Assembly (NCBI RefSeq): GCF_024494725.1
Contig: NZ_JANHDK010000003.1
Location: 310,001 to 374,000, forward strand
DNA from: Haloplanus ruber
GTDB lineage: Archaea > Halobacteriota > Halobacteria > Halobacteriales > Haloferacaceae
DNA: 64,000 nt
Direction of reading: 5' to 3'
Part shown: one piece after another, positions 42,126 to 51,178 of the stretch
Layout of the letters: each line of letters begins with the position of its first letter
Position numbering within the stretch: position 1 is the first letter of the stretch
Translations under genes and position numbers: made by a program
Notes under the pieces: generated by a model
Seen by the model: the letters and a program-made list of their open reading frames with translations, nothing else
Told to the model about the DNA's origin: nothing
Database searches by the model: none

Positions 42126-43593
42126 TGTCCCGCTACAGACAGGCGTCGGCGAGGTCAACCCGGTTTATCTCGGCATCTTCGTCGTCTACCTGATCGCCGT
42201 CCTCGCCATCGGCGGCTGGGCGTACCTCAAGACGAACGACGTGAGCGACTACTGGGTGTACGGTAAGGAACTCGGCCCGACGCTGGCGACGTGGTCGTAC
42301 GTCGCCAACTTCGTGAGCGCGGTGAGTGTGATCGGGTTCGTCGGTTCGGTCTACGGCGGTGGCTACTCCATCGTCACGGGCATCGTCTTCGGCCTGATGC
42401 TCGGTATCAGCGGCCTCTATTTCGTCGTTCACAAGGTCCGCGAACTCAACCACATCACGTTCCCGGACATCATCGCCGAACTCACCGGCCGGGAGGTCGC
42501 ACGGCCGATCACGGGCTGTGTCCTCCTCGCCAACGCGTGGGTCTACCTCATCATGCAACTGGTCGGGGCGGGACTGCTCGTGACGACTATCACCGGCGTC
42601 CCGTACCGGTACATGATCTGGGTGATCGGCGGCGTGTTCATCCTCTACACCGTGATGGGTGGTCTCGTCAGCGTGGCGTGGACCGACCTCGCCCAGGGGA
42701 CGCTGATGGTCGCGACAGTCGCTGTCGCACTCGCGTACATGGTGTTCGACCTCGGCGGTCTCACCAGCCTGAACCAGCAGTTCATGGCGCTCAACCCCGC
42801 CAACGTCGCACCGCTCGGCGACGGTACCTACACCCTCATCGGCGTCGCCGCCTCCATCGTGGCCTTCTTCGGCACCATCTTCACCTCGCAGGCCACCGTC
42901 GTCCGGATCAACGCGACCGACAGCATCAGGACGGCGAAGTTCCACCTCGCGGCGGCCGGCTTCATCCTCTCGGTGTTTTACGTCATGCTGGTCATGCTCG
43001 GTGCCGGCACCACCGTCGCGCTCAACGGCGCAGGGCTGGCCGTCGAGAACGTCGACCGTGCGTTCCCGGTCCTCATCATGGAGTACGTCCCCACGACCGT
43101 CGGGACGGTCATCATCATCGCTATCATGAGCGGCATCCTCTCGACGACCGACACGCGGCTCCACGCCTGTGGGGTCACCGCCGCCCACGACCTCTACGAC
43201 TACTTCGTCGACGGCAGCGCCGACGACGAACAACTCCTGTTGGTCTCCCGCGTCTCGACCATCGGCTTCGGGGTTGTCGCCACCGCGGCCGCGGTCAACC
43301 CCCCGGGCACGATCATTAGCCTCTACAACTGGCGGGCGATCCTGCTAACGAGCGCGCTGCTCGTCCCCGTGTACGTGGCGCTCTACTACCGGGACACGTC
43401 CGGCAAGGCGGTGCTAGCTTCCATCGTCCTCGGGGCAGTCTGTGGCCCTGGCTGGAACGCGCTCGGCGAGCCGTTCGGCGCCCCCGCGGCGTTCGTGGGC
43501 GTCGGGATGGCCATCCTCGGCCTCGTCGTCGGGCGGTACGCCTGGCAGGACACCACCAGCGCCTCGCCCGGCGCGACACCGAGCGACGACTGA
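42118..43593 (+). CDS. Sodium:solute symporter (SSS family)
   Basis: A 491-aa transporter with about 13 transmembrane helices of the LeuT-like SSS fold. The N-terminal VNPVYLGIFVVYLIAVL, DYWVYGKELGPTLATWSYVANFVSAVSVIGFVGSVYGGGYS is split across the first helices and matches PanF/PutP-like members. The Na+-site region GILSTTDTRLHACGVTAAHDLY is conserved. The substrate is unknown; neighbouring deacylases and amidases suggest an amino-acid derivative, organic acid or amide product. Convergent with the first amidase, with 1 bp between stops. Confidence 0.92.
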   Translation: MFSVPLQTGVGEVNPVYLGIFVVYLIAVLAIGGWAYLKTNDVSDYWVYGKELGPTLATWSYVANFVSAVSVIGFVGSVYGGGYSIVTGIVFGLMLGISGLYFVVHKVRELNHITFPDIIAELTGREVARPITGCVLLANAWVYLIMQLVGAGLLVTTITGVPYRYMIWVIGGVFILYTVMGGLVSVAWTDLAQGTLMVATVAVALAYMVFDLGGLTSLNQQFMALNPANVAPLGDGTYTLIGVAASIVAFFGTIFTSQATVVRINATDSIRTAKFHLAAAGFILSVFYVMLVMLGAGTTVALNGAGLAVENVDRAFPVLIMEYVPTTVGTVIIIAIMSGILSTTDTRLHACGVTAAHDLYDYFVDGSADDEQLLLVSRVSTIGFGVVATAAAVNPPGTIISLYNWRAILLTSALLVPVYVALYYRDTSGKAVLASIVLGAVCGPGWNALGEPFGAPAAFVGVGMAILGLVVGRYAWQDTTSASPGATPSDD

Positions 43594-43594
43594 G

Positions 43595-45082
43595 TCACAG
43601 CGCCGGCGCCGTCGACGGCGGCGCTCGCGTCTCCGCGACCGACTCGTACGCCGCCGCGATAGCGAGCAGTCGCCGTTCCCGGTACGGCGGCGCCACGAGT
43701 TCGACGCCGACCGGCAGCCCGTCGTCGGTGAACCCCCCGGGCATCGACACGGCCGGACAGGACGACTGCGAGGCAATGTAGGTGTTGGTCATGTACGTTT
43801 CCGCCGACGACGCCCGCGCCCCTGCTCCGATCCGTTCGGCGGGCCGGGGGACGATTTTCACGTCCGGAAACACCAGCGCGTCGAGGTCGTGTTCCGAGTG
43901 GACCGCGAGGATAGCCTGCCGGAGGTCGGTCTGTGCCGCGACCTTCCGCCAGTAGTCGAGGCGGGCGGTCGGCTCCGCGGGCCCCTCGGCGATCACGTCT
44001 AGCAACTCCTGGCCCTCGTTGTACAGCCCCCGCTCGTACAGGTCGCCGTAGCCGTCGACCGGTGCCCCCTCCAGCCCGTCGAGGAAGTCGTCGAGTGCGG
44101 CCCGCGAGCGAACCCCGTAGAGCCACGTCTCGTCGAGTCGGGCGTCCAACTCCGGGATCGACACCGCATCGACCAGCTCGGCCCCCGCCGCCGACAGCGT
44201 CGCCATCGCGTCCTCGACGACCGCGGTGACCGGTGCGCTCCGCTCGTCGTCTCCGAAGGCCTGTCGTACCACGCCGAGGCGGACGCCGTCGAGGTCCCCG
44301 GTCTCGACTGCGTCGAGATACGAGCCTCCGCCGGCAATCTGGGTCACGCTCGTCGCCCGATCTTGGGGGTCGTAGCCGACGAGGACATCGAGGACCCGCG
44401 CCAGGTCCGCGACCGTCCGAGCCATCGGTCCTGGCGTGTCCTGACGGGGGACGAGCGGCGAGAACCCCGCTCGGCTTATCAGCCCCGTCGTCACCCGAAT
44501 CCCAAAGAGGTTACAACACGACGCCGGGACGCGGATCGACCCGCCCGTGTCCTCGCCGATTCCGACCGTACAGAGGTTCGCCGCCACCGCAGCACCCGTC
44601 CCCGCGCTCGACCCGCCCGGATCGCGGTCGAGCGCGTACGGGTTCTTCGTCCGCCCCTGCACCGACGAGACGCCGGCGTCGCCCGCCGCCCAGTCCGGGA
44701 GATTGGTCTTCCCGAGGATGATCGCTCCCGCGTCCCGGAGCTTCGAGACGACCGTCGCGTCCGTCTCGGGCACGTAGTCGTCGAACGCTTCCGACCCGAA
44801 GGTCGTCCTGAGGCCGGCCGTCAGCGCCTGATCCTTGACTAGGATGGGAATCCCGTGTAGCGGCCCGATCAGCCCCTCGCGCGCCAATCGCTCGTCTAGC
44901 TCCGCCGCCCGCGCCGTCGCCGCCGAATTCACGGTGACGACGCCGTTCAGTTCCGGGCCGGTCCGGTCGTAGCGGTCGATCCGCGTCGTGTACCGCTCGA
45001 CCAACTCCCGACTCGTCAGGTCGCCGGCCCGCATCGCTTCGTGAATCGCTCCCACCGTCGTTTCGGGTATCCGGGCGTTCAT
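43595..45082 (-). CDS. Amidase (amidase signature family)
   Basis: A 495-aa hydrolase with the Ser-cisSer-Lys triad: Lys in HGIPILVKDQA, cis-Ser and nucleophilic Ser in DPGGSSAGTGAAVAANLCTVGIGEDTGGSIRVPAS (read in two blocks). Conserved GKTNLPDWA also fits. The C-terminal ~170 residues are variable and set specificity. It hydrolyses a small amide or ester; it is not GatA, which has different C-terminal motifs. It faces the symporter gene. Confidence 0.92.
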   Translation of the reverse strand: MNARIPETTVGAIHEAMRAGDLTSRELVERYTTRIDRYDRTGPELNGVVTVNSAATARAAELDERLAREGLIGPLHGIPILVKDQALTAGLRTTFGSEAFDDYVPETDATVVSKLRDAGAIILGKTNLPDWAAGDAGVSSVQGRTKNPYALDRDPGGSSAGTGAAVAANLCTVGIGEDTGGSIRVPASCCNLFGIRVTTGLISRAGFSPLVPRQDTPGPMARTVADLARVLDVLVGYDPQDRATSVTQIAGGGSYLDAVETGDLDGVRLGVVRQAFGDDERSAPVTAVVEDAMATLSAAGAELVDAVSIPELDARLDETWLYGVRSRAALDDFLDGLEGAPVDGYGDLYERGLYNEGQELLDVIAEGPAEPTARLDYWRKVAAQTDLRQAILAVHSEHDLDALVFPDVKIVPRPAERIGAGARASSAETYMTNTYIASQSSCPAVSMPGGFTDDGLPVGVELVAPPYRERRLLAIAAAYESVAETRAPPSTAPAL

Positions 45083-45251
45083 GGGTGAACAGGCGCCAGC
45101 GTCGCAACGGTTGTCGGAGCCGACGCTCGCCGTATTTCTTCGCTCGTGTCCGGAAATACGTTGTGTGGGGTCACATCCGTTTGCCCCTTGGCTGTCCTTC
45201 GACCGATTCGGCCGTCGTGGCTTCCCGTCGACATCCGGTGTCGCGTTCGGG

Positions 45252-47129
45252 CTACGACGGCCGGAGCGGCAACTCGATGTGGGTCGGGTGGTCGGCCTCG
45301 TGGTAGACGGTGTTGGTCGCCGTGCGGTACTCGCGGCCGCCGTAGAGGTCCTCGCCGGTGTTGTGGTTGACGTCGTAGCGGGGGTAGTTCGACGACGAGA
45401 CGTCGAGTCGGATGTGGTGGCCGGGTTTGAACACGTTCGCCGTCGGATAGAGCTCCAGGTCGAACGCGGTCACCTCCCCCGGGTCGACGAAGTCGGGGTC
45501 TCGACGGTATCCGCGGTAGCGAGCCCGACAGATCGAATCGGTGAGGTTGAGCGCGAACCCGGACGGGAAGTCCGCGCTCGGTGGGTACTCGTCGACGAGT
45601 TTCGCGGTGAAGTCCGTGTCGGGCGCGTCGGTCGAAGCGTAGATCCGGACGCGAATCGGTCCCGCAATCTCGACGGCCTCTGTCAGCGGTGGCGTTCGAA
45701 ACACGACGACGTCGTTGCGCGCCTCCAAGGGGCCGTAGGGCGGCTCAGCCCCGAACGTCTCCGGTCGAGTGCGCTGGTCGTAGCCACCCCGCCCGGTGAT
45801 GCTCGTCGTGGGGCGATCCGCGACCGGTAACTCCTCGATGGACTCCGACCGCGGCTCGAACGTATAGTACGAGGAGCAGTTCCCGCCGATGGTCGGCACG
45901 GGGTTCCGTGGGTCGAACTCGTAGGTGGTTGCCGACTCCGTCTCCGCCGGCCGTTCGGGGACGAGGCGGCCGTCGCCGCGTGCGTAGTAGCTGGTGAACT
46001 CGGTGTCCGGAAGCGGCCAGTCGGTCCCGCTCGCCCACTCCCCGCCGTGACGGAGTCGTCCCGCCGTCGTCACCTCGCCGTCGCCGGTTCCCATTCGGAC
46101 GTACTGCACCCGTGGCTCGTCCCACGTCTCTCGTCCCTTGAGGTAGTGGTCGAAAAACCGGAGCTTCGTCTCCAGATAGTCGCGAGGCACCGCCTCCCCA
46201 AACGCCGTCTCGCCGGCGTAGGGCTTCGTCCACGTCGACTGCCCGCCGTGGGTCCAGGCCCCCATGAGCAGGAAGTGATCGCTCTCCTTCCGGTCGGCGA
46301 GGGCGGCGAAGTTGTCGCAGGTCGCCTTCGCGTAGGAGTCGTACCACGACCCAGCATACACCGTCGGGACGTCGGCGCTCTGCTCGTAGTGGGCCTCGAA
46401 GTTGATGCTCGGGTCCGTCCAGAAGTCGTCGTCGCCGGGCGTGGTCATGTAGTCGAAGAGGTACGACTCGTAGTTCGGGAGCCACCGGAGCGGCGACTGG
46501 CCGCGTGTCACCGGTTCGCCCGCGAGGACGTCTCGTGTGTCGACTTCGGCGAGTCGGCGTTGGACGTCGGGGTCGTCGAGCGCCCGCTTCGCGAAGCCGC
46601 CGCCGATGGTGAGCGCCCACGTGAGCCACCGGAGTTCGAACGCGCCGTGGTGACGGAGCGTCGCCTTCCAGGCGTTGGCGGCCCCCTGGTTGACGAACAT
46701 CGCCGACAGCGGCGCCGGGTCCTGGGTCGCCAGCGCGTTCTGTACCCACGCCAGATACGAGGTGCCCATCGTCCCGACCTGCCCGTCGCAGTACGACTGC
46801 TCGGCTAGCCACTCGACCGTGTCGGCGCCGTCCTCGGCCTCGTTTTTCAGGAGGTAGAACTCGCCCTCGCTCGCGTATCGTCCGCGGACGTCCTGAATCG
46901 CGACGACGTATCCACGCTCGGCGTACCAGTTCCCCTGTCGTTCGACTGCCTCTCGCTCGCGTTTGTCGTACGGGGTCCGGACGAGGAGCGCCGGTTTCGG
47001 CTCGGCTATCGGCTCTCCACTCCCCGGGTCGGCCGGGCGATAGATGTCGGTCGCAAGCCCCGTTCCGTCGCGTGTCTCCACCGTCACGTCGTGACGGACC
47101 ACGACCCCGTACTCGGCATCCGATACCAT
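45252..47129 (-). CDS. CocE/NonD family alpha/beta hydrolase
   Basis: A 625-aa enzyme of the X-Pro dipeptidyl-peptidase/cocaine-esterase type (S15). The alpha/beta core has ALLVRTPYDKRE, VVAIQDVRGRYASEGEF, and the nucleophile Ser in GTMGTSYLAWVQ. A lectin-like C-terminal domain follows (GPIRVRIYASTDAPDTDFTAKL and HIRLDVSSSNYPRYDVN). Members cleave esters, lactams or X-Pro peptides. There is no signal peptide, so it is cytosolic. It lies 169 bp upstream of the amidase on the same strand. Confidence 0.9.
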   Translation of the reverse strand: MVSDAEYGVVVRHDVTVETRDGTGLATDIYRPADPGSGEPIAEPKPALLVRTPYDKREREAVERQGNWYAERGYVVAIQDVRGRYASEGEFYLLKNEAEDGADTVEWLAEQSYCDGQVGTMGTSYLAWVQNALATQDPAPLSAMFVNQGAANAWKATLRHHGAFELRWLTWALTIGGGFAKRALDDPDVQRRLAEVDTRDVLAGEPVTRGQSPLRWLPNYESYLFDYMTTPGDDDFWTDPSINFEAHYEQSADVPTVYAGSWYDSYAKATCDNFAALADRKESDHFLLMGAWTHGGQSTWTKPYAGETAFGEAVPRDYLETKLRFFDHYLKGRETWDEPRVQYVRMGTGDGEVTTAGRLRHGGEWASGTDWPLPDTEFTSYYARGDGRLVPERPAETESATTYEFDPRNPVPTIGGNCSSYYTFEPRSESIEELPVADRPTTSITGRGGYDQRTRPETFGAEPPYGPLEARNDVVVFRTPPLTEAVEIAGPIRVRIYASTDAPDTDFTAKLVDEYPPSADFPSGFALNLTDSICRARYRGYRRDPDFVDPGEVTAFDLELYPTANVFKPGHHIRLDVSSSNYPRYDVNHNTGEDLYGGREYRTATNTVYHEADHPTHIELPLRPS

Positions 47130-47350
47130 GTGTCAACCTCCCGAAATCCCGGGACAAAAAACCGCGGGTCGCCGCCGGCGCTGCGTCGCCGGTCGCGAGA
47201 TCCCCTATTCGGTCCGCCGTAACGACGCGACTAACGGTGTACTCGAATAGTCCAGATAATCTGACGAACTACACAAGACAGCGAATAGAGACAAAATATG
47301 ATGAAGTGAAAACGGGTATAGGGGATTAATCCACAGTAATCAGATAGCCT

Positions 47351-48868
47351 ATGACGGATTCGTTCGGAGCGCTACGACCGCCGACAGCGGAGGAGATCGA
47401 CAGTCTCGGGGACCAACTTCACCTCGATCTGACCGATGCCGAAGTCGAGGCCTACCGGGAACTGGTCGCTGAGTCGCTCGACGCCTACGCGACGGTTCGC
47501 GACATCGGACAGCCGCCGTCGCCGCCGACGGACGCCCGGGACCGTGACCCCGGACATCGAGTCCGCTCGGGCGACCCGCACAACGCCTGGATCACGAAGT
47601 GCCACGTCGCCGGCGATGACGAGGGGCCACTCGCCGGGTGGGACGTCGCCGTCAAGGACAACATCGCCGTCGGTGGCGCCGAGATGACGTGTGGCTCACA
47701 GGTGATGGAGGGGTACGTCCCGGCACGCGACGCCACGGTCGTCTCCCGACTGTTGGACGCCGGAGCGGACGTGGTTGGCAAGACCAACATGGACGACTTC
47801 GCGTTCACCGGCACGGGCAAATCGAGTGCGTTCGGTGCGACGCTGAACCCACACGACCCCGAGCGTCTTCCCGGCGGGTCGTCCTCGGGGAGTGCCGTCG
47901 CCGTCGCCGAGGGGGACGTCGACATGGCCCTCGGCGGGGACCAAGGCGGGTCGATCCGGCTTCCGGCGTCGTGGACGGGTATCGTCGGCCACAAGCCAAC
48001 CCACGGACTCGTCCCCTACACCGGCGCCATCGGCATCGAGAACACCATCGACCACTGCGGGCCGATGACCCGATCCGTCGAGGCCGCCGCCGAGTCGCTC
48101 ACGGTGCTTGCGGGCAAGGACCCCGACGACCCCCGCCAGCCGGAAACCGTCCCGACCGAGGATTACGCGGCCGACCTGTCGGGCGATCCGTCGGATCTCT
48201 CCATCGCCGTCGTCGAGGAGGGGTTCGACCGCTCCGAGAGCGAGAGCGTCGTCGACGAGACGGTCCGGGCGACACTCGATGCACTCGCCGACGCCGGCGC
48301 CACCGTCGAGTCGGTGTCGGTCGACCTCCACGCGGCCGCCGGCGACGTCTTCACCGTCGCCGTCGCCGAGGCGTTCGTCGCGGCGGTTTCGGGCGAGGGA
48401 CTGGGCCACAACTGGCGGGGGCGCTACGACACGCAGTGGGTCGACGCCTTCGGCCGCGCCCGCCGCGCCCAGGGCGGCGACTTCCCGCCCAGCGTGAAGC
48501 TAATGCTGTTGTTGGGGAGCTACACCGGCGAACAGTACCACTCGAAGTACTACGCCGAGGCGATGAACCTCCGTGCGGAACTCACCGCGGCGTACGAGGA
48601 CGTCCTCGCCGAGTACGACCTGTTGGCGATGCCCACCACGCCGATGCGCGCCCACGAACACGACCCGGACGAGACCATCTTCGAGTGGATCGAGGGTGCT
48701 TGGGCCAACCTCGGAAACACGTCGGCGTTCAATATGACCGGCCACCCGTCGCTGTCGGTCCCGGTCGAGGCGGCCGACGAACTCCCCGTCGGACTGATGC
48801 TCACCGGGAGCCACTTCGACGACGCGACCGTCCTCGACGCCGGACACGCCGTCGAACGCCACTGGTAA
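47351..48868 (+). CDS. Second amidase (amidase signature family)
   Basis: A 505-aa paralogue with an extra ~85-residue N-terminal helical domain. The triad is visible: Lys in GWDVAVKDNIAV, Ser pair in PGGSSSGSAVAV and GGDQGGSIRLPAS. GKTNMDDFAFTGTG and MTRSVEAAAESL also match. Its N-terminal extension and C-terminus resemble amidases acting on short aliphatic or aryl amides. It lies directly upstream of the amide-type ABC transporter on the same strand, so its substrate may be what the transporter brings in. Confidence 0.92.
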   Translation: MTDSFGALRPPTAEEIDSLGDQLHLDLTDAEVEAYRELVAESLDAYATVRDIGQPPSPPTDARDRDPGHRVRSGDPHNAWITKCHVAGDDEGPLAGWDVAVKDNIAVGGAEMTCGSQVMEGYVPARDATVVSRLLDAGADVVGKTNMDDFAFTGTGKSSAFGATLNPHDPERLPGGSSSGSAVAVAEGDVDMALGGDQGGSIRLPASWTGIVGHKPTHGLVPYTGAIGIENTIDHCGPMTRSVEAAAESLTVLAGKDPDDPRQPETVPTEDYAADLSGDPSDLSIAVVEEGFDRSESESVVDETVRATLDALADAGATVESVSVDLHAAAGDVFTVAVAEAFVAAVSGEGLGHNWRGRYDTQWVDAFGRARRAQGGDFPPSVKLMLLLGSYTGEQYHSKYYAEAMNLRAELTAAYEDVLAEYDLLAMPTTPMRAHEHDPDETIFEWIEGAWANLGNTSAFNMTGHPSLSVPVEAADELPVGLMLTGSHFDDATVLDAGHAVERHW

Positions 48869-48880
48869 CTCTTCGAGCCG

Positions 48881-48989
48881 AACGTTTTCAACGAACGTTA
48901 TAAATACTATCTATGTTGGGCAAACAGCGAATATTCTAGACGAACAATGCAATAATCTGGGAATAGTTGTACAAACAGTGCTATTTATG
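48881..48989 (+). promoter_or_regulatory. Promoter region of the amide-type ABC operon
   Basis: AACGTT occurs at 48881-48886 and 48894-48899 with 7 nt between, followed directly by a TATA-like TTATAAATA (48898-48906). A second TATA-like TATTTATG lies at 48982-48989, 33-40 nt before the ATG at 49022. AACGTT is its own reverse complement, so the pair may be a dimeric operator. Confidence 0.4.
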
Positions 48990-49021
48990 CCCCTGGAGTC
49001 TGGTGGTGTGCGTAGACGCAC

Positions 49022-50281
49022 ATGACGGCACACTCAGGTTCGAGTTCGGAGCGGAGCGACGAGACGCGGGCGACCCGGTCGACGAACCGACGGCGGTTCC
49101 TCCGTGCCGCAGGGGGTGGGATCGCAGCCACCGGACTGGCCGGCTGTCTCGGCGGTGGGGGTGGCGGCGACGGTCAGGGCCCGTTTACTATCGGGGCGAA
49201 CCTGGCGTTGAGCCAGGGTTGGAGTCCCTGGGGCAACACCATCCTCAACGCCGCCGAACTGGCGGCCCAGGAGATCAACGACAGCGGCGGTCTCGGTCCG
49301 GACGGGCGAGAGATCGAGTTCGTCGTCGAGGACAACCAGGTCGATCCGTCGACGGCGCGGACGAAGGCCGAACAACTGATCCAGCAGGACAATGCCGACA
49401 TTCTGCTCGGCACCATCTCCAGTTCCACCCGCGTCGCCGTCTCCCCTGTCGCCGCACAGAACGAGATTCCGCTGCTGTACTCCGTCCAGTACGAGGGCCA
49501 GGTCGCGGAGGACTACTGTAACGAGTGGCTATTCAAGACCGGTGGCGTCCCCGTCCAGACGGTCGAGCCGTTCGTCCCGTGGCTCGTCGACGAGTACGGC
49601 GGCCAGTTCTATATGCTCGGCTCCGACTACAACTGGCCTCACCGCATCAACGAGGTGGCCAAACCGATCCTTCAGGACGCCGGCGGCGAGGTCGTCGGCG
49701 AGGAGTACGTCCAGTTGGGGACGACCGACTTCTCCTCGATCATCGAGCGGGTCTCGCAGGCCGATCCGGACGTGCTGTTCATGACGCTGACGGGGCCGTC
49801 GCCCACGGCGATCCAGTCGCAGATGACAAATCAGGACGTCCGCGGGCAGTGGACCGACGTCGGTCTCGCCCACGGCCAGGGGTCGCTGTCGGGGGCCGAC
49901 CCCGCAACCGTCGAGGGCGTCATCACTTGCCACAACTACGCGGAGACGATGCAAAACGACCTGAACCAGACCATGATCGAGCGCTACTACGGGGAGTTCG
50001 GGGACGACGTCCTCGTCAACTACATGACCGGGCCGGCGTACATCTCGATCAAACTGCTCGAACAGGCCGTCGAGGCGGCCGGCGACACGTCGCCCGCGGC
50101 GATCAAGGAGGCACTCCCCGAAACCGGACTCGACGACTCGGCCGTCGGGACCGCCCGGTTCGAGAACGACCACCAACTCACCAACGACGCGGTCGCAAAG
50201 CGGATGACCGCCGAAAAGACCCACGAGGTGGTCGAGACGTTCGACCCCGTCGCGCCCGACGACGGTTGTGACCCCATCTGA
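49022..50281 (+). CDS. Urea/short-chain amide-type ABC binding lipoprotein
   Basis: A 419-aa type I periplasmic-binding protein with a Tat signal (NRRRFLRAAGGGIAATGLAG, then Cys in GCLGG) and a Gly-rich linker. The mature domain fits UrtA/AmiC/FmdD-like proteins: IGANLALSQGWSPWGNTILNAAELA begins it, followed by EFVVEDNQVDPSTARTKAEQLI, and NEWLFKTGG, YMLGSDYNWPH, VLFMTLTGPSPTAIQSQ. Its family binds urea, short amides or branched-chain amino acids. The following ATPase is UrtD-like, supporting urea/amide. First gene of a five-gene operon. Confidence 0.9.
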   Translation: MTAHSGSSSERSDETRATRSTNRRRFLRAAGGGIAATGLAGCLGGGGGGDGQGPFTIGANLALSQGWSPWGNTILNAAELAAQEINDSGGLGPDGREIEFVVEDNQVDPSTARTKAEQLIQQDNADILLGTISSSTRVAVSPVAAQNEIPLLYSVQYEGQVAEDYCNEWLFKTGGVPVQTVEPFVPWLVDEYGGQFYMLGSDYNWPHRINEVAKPILQDAGGEVVGEEYVQLGTTDFSSIIERVSQADPDVLFMTLTGPSPTAIQSQMTNQDVRGQWTDVGLAHGQGSLSGADPATVEGVITCHNYAETMQNDLNQTMIERYYGEFGDDVLVNYMTGPAYISIKLLEQAVEAAGDTSPAAIKEALPETGLDDSAVGTARFENDHQLTNDAVAKRMTAEKTHEVVETFDPVAPDDGCDPI

Positions 50282-50292
50282 GTCTCGCACAC

Positions 50293-51177
50293 ATGAACTG
50301 CCTCCTGCTGGCCGGGGTCGACACCGAACTGGTCGCGTCGCTCGCGCTCAACGCGCTGAGCAGCATCCTCATCCTCGCGCTGTCGGCGCTCGGTCTCGCC
50401 GTCATCTACGGGTTTATCGGCGTCATCAACCTCGCACACGGGGCTTACTTCACCGTCGGCGCCTACGTGGTCTGGCTGACCAGCACCGAACTCGGAATCG
50501 GCTTCTGGCCCGGATTCCTTCTCGCGCCGCTGGTGGTCGCGGTCGTTGGTCTCCTCACCGAGGTGCTCATTATCCAACACCTCTACGAGCGGCTGCTCGA
50601 TACCATCCTCGCAACGTGGGGTGTTGCACTCGCCATCGGCGAGGCGATTAAGCTCCTGTTCAACGCCCAGAGCAAGGAGGTCGGCAACCCGCTTCCGGGC
50701 AGCGTCGACCTCGTCGTGACGACGTACTCCACCTACCGCCTCTTTCTGATGGGCGTCGCGGCCGTCGTCATCACCGTCGTGTTCGTCCTGTTTACGCGGA
50801 CCGACGCCGGCGTTCGACTCCGGGCGGTCATCCAGGACCCGACACAGGCCAGCCTGCTCGGCCTCAACGAAACGCGCATGTACCAGTTCTCCTTCGCGTT
50901 CGGCTCGGCCCTCGTCGGCCTCGCCGGCGCCGCGGTTGCCCCGCTGACGACGGTCGAGCCCAACATGGGCATCTCGTATCTCGTCCAGTCGTTTTTCGCC
51001 GTCATCCTCGGGGGAGCCGGCACGCTGATCGGCATCGTTCCGGGGAGTATCATCGTCGCGGGATTCTCCAACGTGGGGACGTTTTTCATCTCCCCCGTCG
51101 TCGCCCAGACGCTCGTGTTCCTGCTCGTGGTCGCGCTAATCGTCGTCCGACCCGAAGGACTGCTGGGGGGACAGTGA
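50293..51177 (+). CDS. Urea/amide-type ABC permease, LivH/UrtB-like
   Basis: A 294-aa membrane protein with about eight helices, starting 11 nt after the binding-protein stop. Family blocks: VIYGFIGVINLAHGAYFTVGAYV, the cytosolic loop RAVIQDPTQASLLGLNETRMYQFSFAFGSALVGLAG (split over two elements) and FFAVILGGAGTLIGIVPGSII. It forms the translocation path with the next gene. Confidence 0.92.
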   Translation: MNCLLLAGVDTELVASLALNALSSILILALSALGLAVIYGFIGVINLAHGAYFTVGAYVVWLTSTELGIGFWPGFLLAPLVVAVVGLLTEVLIIQHLYERLLDTILATWGVALAIGEAIKLLFNAQSKEVGNPLPGSVDLVVTTYSTYRLFLMGVAAVVITVVFVLFTRTDAGVRLRAVIQDPTQASLLGLNETRMYQFSFAFGSALVGLAGAAVAPLTTVEPNMGISYLVQSFFAVILGGAGTLIGIVPGSIIVAGFSNVGTFFISPVVAQTLVFLLVVALIVVRPEGLLGGQ

Positions 51178-51178
51178 G

